DNA of 64,000 nt from Rhodanobacteraceae bacterium (GCA_024234055.1 JACKOW010000006.1:202409-266408), one strand, 5' to 3'. Positions 17,508-26,802 are shown, counted from the stretch's first letter. A program made the numbers and translations. Notes: a model not told the origin generated them from the letters alone.

Positions 17508-18293
17508 TCAACGGGACTGATCGACCGCTCTGCCGGGGATCTGCCCGGCCCAGCGGACCAGGGCCGCGGCGACCTCGTCGGCATGACTCAGAAATGGTGC
17601 GTGACCGGCGCGATCGATGCGCAGGAACTGCCCATCTGCTGCCTGATCTGCCGCGAGCTGCAGAGCTTGCCAGGGCACCAGCCGGTCGCGCTGGCCCCCG
17701 ATCCACAAGCTCGGCAGCGCCAGTCGCGGCAATTCGGCGCGATGATCGGTGTCGGCCAGCAGCGCCAGACCGTCAACCAGGATGCGCGGATCGCAGGGCG
17801 GCCTTTCCGCCAGTCGCTGGCGCAACCAGCGGATTTCCTGTCGAGCGCCGGCATCGCCATGGACTTCCAGTGCCAGAAAGCGGTCGATGGTGGCGCCGTA
17901 GTCCTGCGCCAGATCGGCAGCGAACTGTTCAAATACGCTGGGCGCGACGGCATGCGGCCAGTCGCCCGCGACCACAAAGCGCGGCGAGGCCGCCATCGAC
18001 ACCAGACCGCGCACGCGCTCGGGAGCGCGCGCCGCCGCCTCGAGCGCGAACAGACCGCCGAGTGACCAACCCAGCCAGATCGCAGGCGGCAGCAGCGCCA
18101 GCAGGCGCTCCACCGTGGCGTCAAGCGCCAATCCGTCCCGCTCCTCACTCAGGCCATGACCGGGCAGATCGACGACATGACATTCAAAGTGGGCCCCGAG
18201 TCGGTCCAGCAGCGGCGCAAACACACCGCCATGCATGGCCCAGCCATGAATCAGTACCAGGGGTGGGCCGCGGCCGATGATGTCCAGATGCAT
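17508..18293 (-). CDS. bioH: Pimeloyl-[acyl-carrier protein] methyl ester esterase
   Basis: BioH removes the methyl ester from pimeloyl-ACP and so ends the disguised fatty-acid stage of biotin synthesis. This 261-residue alpha/beta hydrolase has the oxyanion HGW motif (VLIHGWAMHGGVF), the nucleophile Ser in GWSLGGLFALE, an Asp in GGQRDRLVPW and the His in RAGHAPFLSH. Length and motifs match BioH. The partner bioD is 10 kb away and not co-transcribed; bioA, bioB, bioC and bioF are absent here. Confidence 0.88.
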   Translation of the reverse strand: MHLDIIGRGPPLVLIHGWAMHGGVFAPLLDRLGAHFECHVVDLPGHGLSEERDGLALDATVERLLALLPPAIWLGWSLGGLFALEAAARAPERVRGLVSMAASPRFVVAGDWPHAVAPSVFEQFAADLAQDYGATIDRFLALEVHGDAGARQEIRWLRQRLAERPPCDPRILVDGLALLADTDHRAELPRLALPSLWIGGQRDRLVPWQALQLAADQAADGQFLRIDRAGHAPFLSHADEVAAALVRWAGQIPGRAVDQSR

Positions 18294-18301
18294 GGTCAGG
18301 C

Positions 18302-18606
18302 GGAAAAAGGGAAAGGGAAAATGGAAAAAGGTGAGAGCGCGAGAAGGCGAGGTCTGGGGCAGGCAGCTTGTCGTGAAAGTAGGTCACGTTGACCGCGCAG
18401 CGGTCTACGTGACACTGGTCTGGCGATGTCATCCGGGCCATGAATCGTGATCAAGGTGTAGGTTGGGCTAAGCGCAGCGTGCCCAACGGTTTGCATTGAT
18501 GTTGGGCACGCTGCGTTTAGCCCAACCTACCTGCTTGGCCGGACGTTCATCACGGGCCCCGGCTCTTGCTCTCACCTTTTTCCTTTCTCCTTTTTCCCCC
18601 TTCCCC
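18302..18606. repeat. Inverted purine/pyrimidine arms enclosing two REP elements
   Basis: The left arm is a purine tract (18302-18346) and the right arm its complement (18562-18606); the inner ends share AAAAAGGTGAGAGC exactly in inverted orientation. Inside are a GTAG-headed REP hairpin (18379-18413, GTCACGTTGACCGC paired to GCGGTCTACGTGAC with one T/T mismatch) and a larger paired REP (18458-18530) with GTAGGTTGGGC at one end and GCCCAACCTAC at the other. It occupies the gap between bioH and the ArnT-like gene. Confidence 0.85.
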
Positions 18607-18612
18607 GCCCCA

Positions 18613-20370
18613 TCAATGCCAGGCCACCTTGTGCCGGGTCCAGGCTTCGGGCGGGTGGGGCTCGCATTGAGGGCGCAAAGCGTCGGCGTTGACCAGATAC
18701 CAGCGGCGGCGATTGGATTCGCCGACCACGGTGGCCTTGTCGACTTCGAAGCAGGCTTTGAGCGACAGCTTCTGGGCCATGATCCAGCGGTTCTCCGGCG
18801 CTTCGCGCAACCAGGCCACGGCCTTGAGCTCCTGCTCGGCCCGCGGCGCCAGAAAGCCGAAAACCGTGGCCGGCCGGTCAGCCATCAGCAGATTCTGTTC
18901 TTTCCAGCTGAGCAGGCCGAGTTCGGCATCCGGGCCGATCAGCGTGCCGGCCTGCTGCATCACGCCGCGGGCCGAGCGTGAATCGTTGATCACCGGATAG
19001 GCCCAGTAGCTGTAGATCAGCCAGATCGCGGTCAGCGAACCCGCCAGCGCGAGGGCGCCGCGCCGCGGTCTGAACGCGATCAGGCAGGCCAGTGCGCACA
19101 GGCCCATGGTCAGGGTGATCGGCCAGGGGTCGAGTCCGCGCAGGCTGCGCAGCCGCTCGGCGAAGGCCGGCTCGCCGTAGATGGCATAGAGCGATCCGAC
19201 CGTCAGCCCCACGGCCAACAGGGCGGCCATCGCGAACAGCAGGCGCTGGGCAGCGGGTTTGCGCAGGATGCCGGGTAACAGCGGCGCCAGCGCCAACACC
19301 AGCATCGGCAGTGCCGGCATGATGTAAACGTCGCGCTTGCCGCCTGACAGCGAAAAGAAGAACACGATCAGTACGGCGAAGCTCAGCGGCAGCCACACCC
19401 GTGCCGGTCGCCAGCCGCGGCGCCAGCCCCGCCACCAGTGCGGGATGGCCCAGATCAGGGCGAAGGAGATCGGCAGCCACATACTGGCGATCATCTGCAG
19501 GTAGTACCAGGGCGGGTGCAGATGATGGGTGGGGGTGAGATAGCGCGAGGCCGTCTGCCCCAGCAGGATGTCGCGGGCGTAGTCGGTGTAGGCCGGATCG
19601 TCCAGTCGCCAGACCGTCCACAGCATCGGCACCAGCCACAGCGACACCGCCAGCACGAAGGCCAGAACGGCGAGCGCGATCTTCCCGGGCGACATTGCCC
19701 GTCGCGGCGGCAAGCCCTGCCAGCCCAGCCGCCGCCCGGCCAGCGCCAGGGGTATCAGCAGCAGCGCCAGAAAGGCCACGCCCTTGGTAATGGTGCCGAT
19801 GCCGGCGGCAAAGCAGCCGATCCACAGCCAGCGCCAGTTCGGCCCCAGCAGCAGATGGCGCAGCAGGCCGTAACAGGCCAGGGTCATGATGCCGAGCAGC
19901 GTGGCATCGATCTGCGCTGCGCGCACCTGGAAGGTGAATTGCAGCGTGAACAGCAATCCCAGTGCGGCGACCAGCGCCACCCGCCGACCGTGCAGGCGCC
20001 GCGACAGATCGTAGACCAGCCCCAGCGTGAGCAGCCCGGCCAGCAAGGACGGCAGCAGAAAGGCGATGCGCCAGGAGCCGGTCAGCGCATGGGCGCTGGC
20101 CTGCATCCACATGAACATCGGCGGCTTGTCCGAATACAGCTCGTTGCCGCGATGCGGAAACAGCCACTCACCGCTGTCGACCATCTGCTTGGCCACCAGC
20201 GCAAAGCGCGGCTCATCGGCCGGCCAGGGATCGCGCAAGCCGATCCCCGAGGCCAGCAACAGCACGGCGAAAGCCAGCAGCAGCCAGAACTGACGGCGCT
20301 GGCTCTCGCCCAGACTCAAGGCGTCTGCTCCAGGCGCACGCCCAGCGGGCCGAGCACTTTCTGATCCCAT
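18613..20370 (-). CDS. ArnT/PMT-family membrane glycosyltransferase
   Basis: This polytopic inner-membrane protein of up to 585 residues has about twelve hydrophobic segments and the family's periplasmic acidic motif near the N-terminus (RDPWPADEPRFA), followed by YSDKPPMFMW and VRAAQIDATLLG. The family moves sugars such as aminoarabinose from polyprenyl phosphate carriers to lipid A, glycans or proteins; the substrate cannot be read here. The first ATG at 20370 overlaps the upstream gene by 55 bp. A TTG at 20319 overlapping that gene's stop would give tight coupling and is an equally good start. Confidence 0.85.
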   Translation of the reverse strand: MGSESARPAGRAPGADALSLGESQRRQFWLLLAFAVLLLASGIGLRDPWPADEPRFALVAKQMVDSGEWLFPHRGNELYSDKPPMFMWMQASAHALTGSWRIAFLLPSLLAGLLTLGLVYDLSRRLHGRRVALVAALGLLFTLQFTFQVRAAQIDATLLGIMTLACYGLLRHLLLGPNWRWLWIGCFAAGIGTITKGVAFLALLLIPLALAGRRLGWQGLPPRRAMSPGKIALAVLAFVLAVSLWLVPMLWTVWRLDDPAYTDYARDILLGQTASRYLTPTHHLHPPWYYLQMIASMWLPISFALIWAIPHWWRGWRRGWRPARVWLPLSFAVLIVFFFSLSGGKRDVYIMPALPMLVLALAPLLPGILRKPAAQRLLFAMAALLAVGLTVGSLYAIYGEPAFAERLRSLRGLDPWPITLTMGLCALACLIAFRPRRGALALAGSLTAIWLIYSYWAYPVINDSRSARGVMQQAGTLIGPDAELGLLSWKEQNLLMADRPATVFGFLAPRAEQELKAVAWLREAPENRWIMAQKLSLKACFEVDKATVVGESNRRRWYLVNADALRPQCEPHPPEAWTRHKVAWH

Positions 20371-21173
20371 TTGATGGCAATCAGTCCCTTGCCGTCATAG
20401 TGGAACAGCAACTCGGGTTCGGCCTCGAATCGCGGGCTGGTCTGCACCTTCGGAATGGTCAGGCGCGCCACCACCTGCACCCCACGCTGGAACCACAACC
20501 CTTCAAGCGTACGCGGCTGCTTGCCGAAGGTCAGGGTCATCTGGCCATTGGGGTTGAGCTTGATCGACACCTGCGAGCCATCCTCCAGCGTGCCGGCGAA
20601 ATCCGATTGCACCCGCGGGATCAGATGGCGTGTTTCACGATGGGCGTCATACAGCGCCAGCGTGCCCACCGCGTCTTCCAGATCAGCCCGCAGTTCGCCA
20701 AAACGACCGCGGGCCTTGCTCTGATCCGAGCGCACCACGACATAACCGGTCTCCGGCGAGGTCAGGGTCAATCGACCGGGGCCCGCAGCGCCCTTGGCAG
20801 CGGCCTCGCGCCACGGCGTCAGCTTCACCCGGTAAATGGTCACCAGCGGCTGCGCGGCGCCTCGCTTGTCCTTGAACTCGACCACCAGCGCCGCTTGTGC
20901 CAGCTCGCTCAGCGCCCGGGCCTCTTCCGGATCGAGTGCCCGCCAGCTGACGTCCTCGCCGCGCCAGGATTCAGGCAGGGTCAGGGCAACGCCGACATCG
21001 CGCGAAGCCACGCGCCCCGGCGGCGGTTCGGTGCTTTCTTCCAGGATCGGACCGGGGGCCCAGGACGGTGTTGCAGCGGCTGCTTTCGGATCGGCAGTCG
21101 GCGCCTGCTCCTCGGCATGGACGCTGGAGATACAAAGCAAGAGGGCGACAAAGCCCCAGCCAGGAATACGCAT
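20316..21173 (-). CDS. Exported protein of unknown function
   Basis: This protein of about 285 residues starts at the ATG at 21173 (MRIPGWGFVALLLCISSVHA), a standard signal peptide. An Ala/Pro-rich linker precedes two beta-rich stretches: VGVALTLPESWRGEDVSWRA with VTIYRVKLTPWREAAAKG, and FAGTLEDGSQVSIKLNPNGQMTL with a NlpE/META-like beat. I do not recognise a named family. The stop overlaps the ArnT-like gene, so the two may act in one envelope-modification step; this rests on position only. Confidence 0.75.
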   Translation of the reverse strand: MRIPGWGFVALLLCISSVHAEEQAPTADPKAAAATPSWAPGPILEESTEPPPGRVASRDVGVALTLPESWRGEDVSWRALDPEEARALSELAQAALVVEFKDKRGAAQPLVTIYRVKLTPWREAAAKGAAGPGRLTLTSPETGYVVVRSDQSKARGRFGELRADLEDAVGTLALYDAHRETRHLIPRVQSDFAGTLEDGSQVSIKLNPNGQMTLTFGKQPRTLEGLWFQRGVQVVARLTIPKVQTSPRFEAEPELLFHYDGKGLIAIKWDQKVLGPLGVRLEQTP

Positions 21174-21267
21174 GATGTGTGCACTCTGAGTCTGCAAACC
21201 GGTCGCGAAGCATAGCGGACCCGGGCTGCGGCGAAATCAGACGGCAGTAGGACCGTGTTGCCTGGAG

Positions 21268-21735
21268 TCAGACTGGCTTACGCACCATCAACCAGAAAAT
21301 GCCGATGACCGACAGAAAGGCCGGCCAGCCCAGAATGAACCAGATCCACATCTGGCGTGCGAATTCGGGCGGCAGTGCCTGCTGCCGGGCCTGTGCTGTC
21401 GCGGCCAGCCGGGCCAACCGAATCTGGATGAACACCACCGGTATCCAGCAGGCCCCGGTGAGTGCGTAGAGCACCAGCGCCGCGGCGACCCAGGGCGTGG
21501 ACCAGGGCAGCGACAGCAGATGCAGCAGTGCGACACCGGTCAACAGTTGCGCAATCACCGCCGGCGTCGTGAACACGAAATCGGCCAGCACCGTCAGTCG
21601 GGTGACCCGGGCGATAGCGCCGAGATCGCCGCTGCGCCAGGTCATCCACTGGAAGAAGGCGATGCCCAGTCCCGTGCCGAAGAGAATCGTGGACGACAGG
21701 ATGTGTAGCCATTTCAACAGCAGATAGGTGCTCAT
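21268..21735 (-). CDS. DUF2269 family membrane protein
   Basis: This 155-residue protein has four hydrophobic helices: YLLLKWLHILSSTILFGTGLG, the next around VFTTPAVIAQLLTGVALL, then VAAALVLYALTGACWIPVVF and WFILGWPAFLSVIGIFWLMV. The KWLHILSST start and the length match DUF2269, predicted integral membrane proteins of unknown role. The ATG overlaps the stop of the SDR-type gene upstream (ATGA), so the pair is translated together. Confidence 0.85.
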   Translation of the reverse strand: MSTYLLLKWLHILSSTILFGTGLGIAFFQWMTWRSGDLGAIARVTRLTVLADFVFTTPAVIAQLLTGVALLHLLSLPWSTPWVAAALVLYALTGACWIPVVFIQIRLARLAATAQARQQALPPEFARQMWIWFILGWPAFLSVIGIFWLMVRKPV

Positions 21736-23027
21736 CGGCGGTCGGCCAGCACCAGCCAGACCATGGTCGCGGGGATCACGACCAGGTTCTTCGCCAGCGC
21801 GCCCCAAGGATCCAGCCAAAGGCCGGGCAGCATCCAGCCCAGCACCACGGTGTAGCCGAGCACCAGCAGCAGCAAAGCCCGACCGGCAGCGCGCGCATGC
21901 CAGTTGCCAATCAGCAAGGCGCCGAGCACGGCATCGAGCAGACTGCCCCCGTAGCCGCCCAACCAGCCCAGCCACTCGGGCCAATGCAAGGGCGCTGCCA
22001 GCACGCTGATCTGGGCCGGCGGAGTGGCGAATCCGGCCATCGCCGACAGCAGACACATCAGGCCAAGGCTCCAGCGCAGCACCGGTGCCAGCGGATACAG
22101 CCGCGCCTGCCAGCGGTCCTGCACTTCGGCAGGCTGGCGCGCCGCCCAGACGGCGAAGCGCTGTGGCGCGTGACCGAAGCGGGCGCCGAGCGCCTCGGCA
22201 TCGGCGATGCTGGTGCTGTTGCCGCGGGCCAGCATGCGCACCATGGCCGAGCCCAGCGGCCCGTCACCGATGCGGTCGCCGAGCGCGCCGGCCAGGCGCA
22301 GCAGAGCCATGGGCAGCGGCAGCATCCAGGCCTTCGGCAGGCGCAACCATTGCCGCATGGCGCGCAGGAAGTCGCCCAGGGTCATGATCTCGGGGCCGAC
22401 CGCGGGCCAGATCTGAACGCTCTGGTCGCCGACTTCTGCGCTGACCGCGGCGACCACGATCTCGGCCAGATCGCGTACATGCAGGGGTTGAATCGGCTGT
22501 AGCCCGCGCCCGGGCAAGGGCACGATGCCCGGTGCTGCCGCCAGCGCCCGCAACAGCGAGGAGCCGCCATAGCTGCCGCTGAAGGCGTAGACCAGCGAGG
22601 GCCGCAGCACCGTCACCGGCAAGCCGCAATCCAGCAGGGCCTGATCGGCGCGATGCTTGCTGGCGACAAACTCGGCATCCCTGGGGTCGCCGAGCGCCGA
22701 GATCTGCAGGAAGTGTCGCAATCCCAGCTCGGCCGCCGCCCGGGCCACGGCCAGCGGCGTCTGGCAGTGAATCCGATCGAAGTCGGCGTCGCTGGCCTTG
22801 AGGATTCCGGCGGCGTTGACGACCGCGTCGATCCCGGCGAGGCGCGGCAACCACAGCGCCGGGTCGTTGTCCTGCCTCAGATCGGCTTCAATACAGGTCA
22901 TGCCCGGCGCCATCTCAGCAGCTCGGCCAGGGCGAACTACCGCCACGACCTCATGCCCATGCGCCTGTAGCGCCGACACGACATGGCGACCAATGAATCC
23001 CAGTGCTCCGAGAACCAGAATCCTCAT
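21732..23027 (-). CDS. NAD(P)-binding epimerase-like protein fused to a DoxX-like membrane domain
   Basis: This is a 431-residue protein. The N-terminal 290 residues form an atypical SDR/NmrA-like Rossmann domain (MRILVLGALGFIGRHVVSAL, then VVNAAGILKASDADFDRIH and VLRPSLVYAFSGSYGG). The C-terminal 130 residues contain about four helices of DoxX-like type (LRWSLGLMCLLSAMAGF, LDAVLGALLIGNWHAR). The start ATG at 23027 gives the intact GxxGxxG motif; upstream codons belong to repeat DNA. Fusions of this type occur in several proteobacteria without an assigned reaction. It is coupled to the DUF2269 gene. Confidence 0.87.
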   Translation of the reverse strand: MRILVLGALGFIGRHVVSALQAHGHEVVAVVRPGRAAEMAPGMTCIEADLRQDNDPALWLPRLAGIDAVVNAAGILKASDADFDRIHCQTPLAVARAAAELGLRHFLQISALGDPRDAEFVASKHRADQALLDCGLPVTVLRPSLVYAFSGSYGGSSLLRALAAAPGIVPLPGRGLQPIQPLHVRDLAEIVVAAVSAEVGDQSVQIWPAVGPEIMTLGDFLRAMRQWLRLPKAWMLPLPMALLRLAGALGDRIGDGPLGSAMVRMLARGNSTSIADAEALGARFGHAPQRFAVWAARQPAEVQDRWQARLYPLAPVLRWSLGLMCLLSAMAGFATPPAQISVLAAPLHWPEWLGWLGGYGGSLLDAVLGALLIGNWHARAAGRALLLLVLGYTVVLGWMLPGLWLDPWGALAKNLVVIPATMVWLVLADRR

Positions 23028-23153
23028 CGTGTCCGCGCCCTTGGCTGCCCAGCTGTCATACCATAGCTGCGTGCCGGGGCCTTTGCAGGCGCCAATTTTC
23101 GGGTTGAAGGGAGCTGCTGGCGTTGCGCCTGTTTTGCGCATCAAGCGCTTCTG

Positions 23154-23252
23154 GAGGGCGCGAGGGCACGAGGGCGCGAGGGCACGCAAAGGCAAGCTCA
23201 CCGCTAGCTCTTGATCTTGCGTGCCCTCATGCCCTCTCGCCCTCGTGCCCTC
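23154..23252. repeat. Inverted GAGGGCAC/GAGGGCGC octamer element
   Basis: GAGGGCGC and GAGGGCAC units run from 23154 to about 23186. Their complement (GTGCCCTCATGCCCTC, GCCCTCGTGCCCTC) runs from 23219 to 23252, with only about 30 bp between. The inner ends share GAGGGCACGCAA in inverted orientation. It lies between divergent genes (SDR-type minus, MgtC-like plus), ending 47 bp before the MgtC-like start. Confidence 0.85.
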
Positions 23253-23299
23253 AATTCAGTCATTCACGATATGTTTGCTGGGAATGCCGGAACCCCGCC

Positions 23300-24550
23300 A
23301 TGAACGACATGCCTGACGCCGATGTGCTGCTTGGCCTGACCGTTGCCCTCGGGCTGGGCCTGCTGATCGGTATCGAGCGCGAGCGCAACAAAGGTAGCGG
23401 GCCGGGGCGGGCCGCTGCCGGAATGCGCAGCTTCACGCTGGTCGCCCTGATGGGCTCTCTGGCCAGTCATCTCGGCACGCCAGCCATGGTGCTGGCCGGT
23501 CTTTTTGTCTCAGCCGCGGCGCTGATTGCCTTCCTGCGCTCGAATCGGGATGACCCTGGCCTCACCACTGAAATTGCGCTGCTGCTGACCTATCTGCTGG
23601 GCGTGCTGGCGCAGACCGAGGCCGGACTGGCTGCGGCTCTGGGCGTGCTGGTGGCCATCCTGCTCGCCGGCAAGAGCAAGCTGCATCGCTTTGCGCAGAC
23701 CCTGCTGACCCCTCAGGAGATCCATGACGGCCTGCTGCTGCTGGCCTCGGCGCTGATCGTGCTGCCGCTGCTGCCGACGACGGCGATTGATCCCTGGGGC
23801 GTGCTCGAAGTGCGCAAGCTCTGGGCCATCGTGGTCTTGATCATGGCCATCGGCGCTGCCGGCCATGTCGCCTTGCGGGTGTTCGGGCCGCGTATCGGAC
23901 TGCCGGTGGCTGGCTTCGTCGGCGGATTCGTGTCCAGTTCGGCCACCATCGCGGCCATGGGCCAGCGCGCGCAATCGGATCCCACCCGCGCCGTCGCCGC
24001 GGCCGCCGCGGGCATGGCCAGCAGTGTGGCGACCACGGTGCTGATGGCGATTCTGCTGGTCAGCGCCTCTCTCACCCTGCTGCGAGCGGTCTGGCCGATG
24101 CTGCTCGCCGGCACGGTGACTGCACTGGTGGCGACCGTGCTGCTGGCGCGGCGAGCACGCACCAGCACTTCCGATCCCAGCGAAACCAGTGGCCGTCCGT
24201 TCAATCCGGTCGATGCCCTGATCTTTGCCGGGCTGCTGGCGACGGTGCTGCTGGCGTCTGCCGTACTCAAGGCCTGGCTGGGACCGCAGGCCATCTGGCT
24301 GGCAGCCGCCAGCGCCGGTCTGGCCGATGTGCATGCCGTGACGCTATCGATGGGGCAGTTGGTGGCCACCGATCAGATTGGTGTTGGCACCGCGCGTTGG
24401 GCGCTGGTGCTGGGCTTCGCCAGCAATATGGCAACCAAGATGTTCCTGGCGCGCCGTGCCGGGCGCGAGTACCTCGGCCATCTGTGGCCCGGCCATCTGG
24501 CGATGTTGCTGGTGTTTGCGGGAATGGCGCTGCTGTTGCCGGCAGGCTGA
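23300..24550 (+). CDS. MgtC/SapB and DUF4010 membrane protein
   Basis: This 416-residue inner-membrane protein has about twelve hydrophobic segments. The N-terminal third is MgtC/SapB-like (GLTVALGLGLLIGIERER, AAAGMRSFTLVALMGSLASH). The remainder matches DUF4010 (FVGGFVSSSATIAAMGQRA, near-C-terminal ALVLGFASNMATKMFLA). MgtC proteins aid growth in low Mg2+ and acid stress in pathogens; the long two-domain form is widespread in environmental bacteria with unknown function. The ATG at 23300 lacks a strong Shine-Dalgarno but fits the conserved N-terminus. Confidence 0.9.
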   Translation: MNDMPDADVLLGLTVALGLGLLIGIERERNKGSGPGRAAAGMRSFTLVALMGSLASHLGTPAMVLAGLFVSAAALIAFLRSNRDDPGLTTEIALLLTYLLGVLAQTEAGLAAALGVLVAILLAGKSKLHRFAQTLLTPQEIHDGLLLLASALIVLPLLPTTAIDPWGVLEVRKLWAIVVLIMAIGAAGHVALRVFGPRIGLPVAGFVGGFVSSSATIAAMGQRAQSDPTRAVAAAAAGMASSVATTVLMAILLVSASLTLLRAVWPMLLAGTVTALVATVLLARRARTSTSDPSETSGRPFNPVDALIFAGLLATVLLASAVLKAWLGPQAIWLAAASAGLADVHAVTLSMGQLVATDQIGVGTARWALVLGFASNMATKMFLARRAGREYLGHLWPGHLAMLLVFAGMALLLPAG

Positions 24551-25010
24551 GGGCAGGAGGGCAGGAGGCGCGAGGGCAGGAGGCCGCGAGCGCGGCAAAG
24601 GACGTAGGTCACGTTGACCCGAAGGGTCTACGTGACGGCACGCCATTCACCTGGGCCACTACGTATCCAAAGGCGAGCTCCATCAAGATCTTCGCGGCGT
24701 GGGAACTCGGCGAGTGCGTTCTCTCCATGAACCCATATCGTAAGTTGTTGATGCGTCATTGCGAGGAGCGCAGCGACGAAGCAATCCAGGGTGGCGCCGC
24801 ACGCCCTTGGATTGCTTCGCTACGCTCTCCATGAACCCATATCGCAAGTCGTTGATTTCTTCCTCCGCCTGTAGGAGCGCCCTTGCGGCGCGACCGCTGC
24901 TTCGAAGGTGCAGCTTGCCGGTCGCGACGCGAGGTCGCTCCTACGGGCGGGTTTGTGGTTCATGGCCCGTGGGCAGTTTCGGGCCGAAACAGGTGGCTCG
25001 CAACGCTCTC
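24551..25010. repeat. Repeat island of several REP families
   Basis: In order: GAGGGCAG-type units (24551-24590); a GTAG-headed REP (24604-24636, GTCACGTTGACCC pairing with GGGTCTACGTGAC, T/T mismatch); two direct copies of TCTCCATGAACCCATATCG (about 24722 and 24827); between them a CATTGCGAGGAGCG...GAAGCAATCC element with an inverse partner (24758-24828); a paired REP GTAGGAGCGCC...GGTCGCTCCTAC (24871-24944); and a CATGGCCCGTGGGCAGTTTC repeat (24961-24999) that recurs near 48.7 and 48.85 kb. I see no gene between 24551 and 25124. Confidence 0.8.
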
Positions 25011-25124
25011 AGGATTCAGGCGATGGCATCGCGGTGGTTGCGTCCCGCGGCACCACCGAGCCCTCGATCGCTGCCATCGGGCGCAGTGAGGCAGCCATCG
25101 AGAGCCCGGTGTCGATATGGTGGG

Positions 25125-25538
25125 TCAATCCCTTTCGAAGCTGCCGCCAAACAGTTCGGTGGTTTCGAAGGAGCCGGCCGCACCGATCCTGTCCGGCAGC
25201 GCCTTGGGCGCCTGCACGGCGACGACGTCGGTTGAGTTCCGGATTTCGGTGGTCCGGTGCACGCCGAAAACGGCGGCCACGATAGCCAGGCTGGCCGCGG
25301 CACCCGCCAGGGGTCGCCACCACTGGTGGGCGGGCGCGCTTGCCGGCGTGGCTGCGCTGACCCAGTCCCGCGCCACTTCGGCGCTGCCATCGGCCAGGCG
25401 CAGCGCCAGCTTCAGCTCGGCGGCCAGTTGCGGATCACGCAGTGCGCGGCGTGCCAGATCGCGACGGGCATCCACGTCCAATCGACCTGCGGCCAGCTCA
25501 GTCAGGGTCCGGGTCTGTCGCTCGAAAGTCTGGGTCAC
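25125..25538 (-). CDS. Probable anti-sigma factor, single-pass membrane protein
   Basis: This 137-residue protein has a charged helical N-terminal part (about 1-65), one membrane helix near residues 76-95 (LAGAAASLAIVAAVFGVH) and a short periplasmic tail. The layout and the 41-bp overlap with the sigma-factor gene just upstream fit a membrane anti-sigma factor, like RseA-type proteins. No zinc-binding HxxxCxxC motif is present, so it is not a ZAS-type. Function is inferred mainly from position. Confidence 0.65.
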   Translation of the reverse strand: MTQTFERQTRTLTELAAGRLDVDARRDLARRALRDPQLAAELKLALRLADGSAEVARDWVSAATPASAPAHQWWRPLAGAAASLAIVAAVFGVHRTTEIRNSTDVVAVQAPKALPDRIGAAGSFETTELFGGSFERD

Positions 25539-26085
25539 GGTCCTTCACCTCTTGGTCCCTGGCCTGGGCGCGGAGTGCTTCCAGGCTGCGATACACGATG
25601 TTGCGTGCCTTGGCTTCAGTCCAGCCCATCAGCGAGCCGATCTCTGCGGTCGTGAAACCCTGCAGATGAAGTCCCAATGCCTCGGCACGTTCAGCATCGA
25701 CCTGCTGCAGCTCCTCAAGCACCGCCAGCAACTGCGTGCGATCCTCAAGTGCCCCGCTGGCATCGATCGACTCTCCGGTGGACCAGGGCTCTACATGCTC
25801 CAGTCCCACGTGTTCGGCACTGCCGCCTCTGACCTGCCGACGACGGGCCGCGTCGATCGCGACGCTCAACACCACACTGCGAATAAAAGACGCGGGCTTG
25901 TCCCAATTCCTCTCACGACTCAGCGTCTGCCACAGCCGCAGCCGGATTTCCTGCTCGATTTCCTCGAGGTCGGCTTCATTGCGACGATGATCCAGACTCA
26001 CCAGGGTCTTGCGCACAAAGCCGCTCCAGCGCTCGATCAGACGCTTGAATTCGGCTTCCTGGGGGACACGGCGGCGCAGGAACAC
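25498..26085 (-). CDS. RNA polymerase sigma factor, ECF-like
   Basis: This 195-residue protein has a region-2-like segment (EADLEEIEQEIRLRLWQTL, ASFIRSVVLSVAIDAARRR) and a C-terminal helix-turn-helix of the region-4 type (LHLQGFTTAEIGSLMGWTEA, KARNIVYRSLEALR). Length and order match ECF sigma factors. The gene overlaps the putative anti-sigma gene by 41 bp, the usual coupling. An ECF-type promoter motif upstream was not recognised, and the regulon is unknown. Confidence 0.85.
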   Translation of the reverse strand: MFLRRRVPQEAEFKRLIERWSGFVRKTLVSLDHRRNEADLEEIEQEIRLRLWQTLSRERNWDKPASFIRSVVLSVAIDAARRRQVRGGSAEHVGLEHVEPWSTGESIDASGALEDRTQLLAVLEELQQVDAERAEALGLHLQGFTTAEIGSLMGWTEAKARNIVYRSLEALRAQARDQEVKDRDPDFRATDPDPD

Positions 26086-26200
26086 GGGGGCGGGAGGCTG
26101 CTGGGCGGGCCCGACAAGTTAGCGGAGCCCTGCGGCGAAGGCCAGCATCAAGCGCGGCGCTGCCGGCATACTGACGCCCCGGACCCGCCACGACGCTGCC

Positions 26201-26560
26201 ATGCCCACACCGACCGATATCCGCCTGCACCAGACCTCACGCGTGCTGGAGATCAGCTTTGACAGCGGCGAGGTGTTCCGATTGCCCTGCGAGCTGCTGC
26301 GCGTCTACAGCCCCTCGGCCGAAGTCCAGGGCCATGGGCCCGGGCAGCGGGTACTGCAGGTGGGCAAGGAGCGGGTCAACATCAAGGCCATTCATCCGGT
26401 GGGCCACTACGCCGTGGTGCTGGAATTCGACGATGGCCACAACACCGGCATCTACTCCTGGACCTTGCTGCACGAGCTCGGCAGCCATCAGGGCGATTAC
26501 TGGCAACGCTACCTGGACGAACTGGCCGCCGCCGGCGTCGAGCGGCAGGCGCCGGAGTAG
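26201..26560 (+). CDS. DUF971 / gamma-butyrobetaine hydroxylase-like N-terminal domain protein
   Basis: This 119-residue protein consists of one DUF971 domain (IRLHQTSRVLEISFDSGEVF, LPCELLRVYSPSAEVQGHG, VNIKAIHPVGHYAVVLEFDD, GIYSWTLLHELG). The stand-alone form is common in proteobacteria, and the fold is shared with the N-terminal zinc-binding domain of gamma-butyrobetaine hydroxylase. Relatives are linked to iron-sulfur protein assembly in some genomes; nothing here tests that. It has its own short intergenic region and no operon partner. Confidence 0.9.
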   Translation: MPTPTDIRLHQTSRVLEISFDSGEVFRLPCELLRVYSPSAEVQGHGPGQRVLQVGKERVNIKAIHPVGHYAVVLEFDDGHNTGIYSWTLLHELGSHQGDYWQRYLDELAAAGVERQAPE

Positions 26561-26624
26561 CGGAAGCGGCGCCGCGGCGCGACCGTCACAAGCCAGCCTT
26601 CAGGACCGCGCAAACAGGATCTTC

Positions 26625-26802
26625 AACGCAGAGAACGCAGAGATTCGCGGAGAACGCAGAGAAAGGCGTATCCATCATCGCCTTTGCCTTTCTCCGCGTT
26701 CTTTCTGCTTTTCCTTTGCGTCCCCTGCGTCCTGCTTCTGGCCTCAACGCTCGGCGAGTCCCGGTCGTCGCCCCGACCCTGTGGGAGCGGGCTCTGCCCG
26801 CG
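26625..26802. repeat. AACGCAGAG-type inverted repeat followed by a Pseudomonas-like REP
   Basis: Units of AACGCAGAG and variants (26625-26668) face the complement (CGCCTTTGCCTTTCTCCGCG and CTTTCTGCTTTTCC, 26679-26733). At 26781-26802 there is a GTGG-headed hairpin, GAGCGGGCTCTGCCCGC, very like the common REP of Pseudomonas. Together these fill most of the 323-bp gap between the convergent DUF971 and trans-sulfuration genes; nothing else is visible in it. Confidence 0.8.

Noticed and set aside
25125..26085. Zinc-binding anti-sigma (ZAS) pair
   Set aside because: The anti-sigma-like protein lacks the HxxxCxxC motif; it is kept only as a probable membrane anti-sigma factor.
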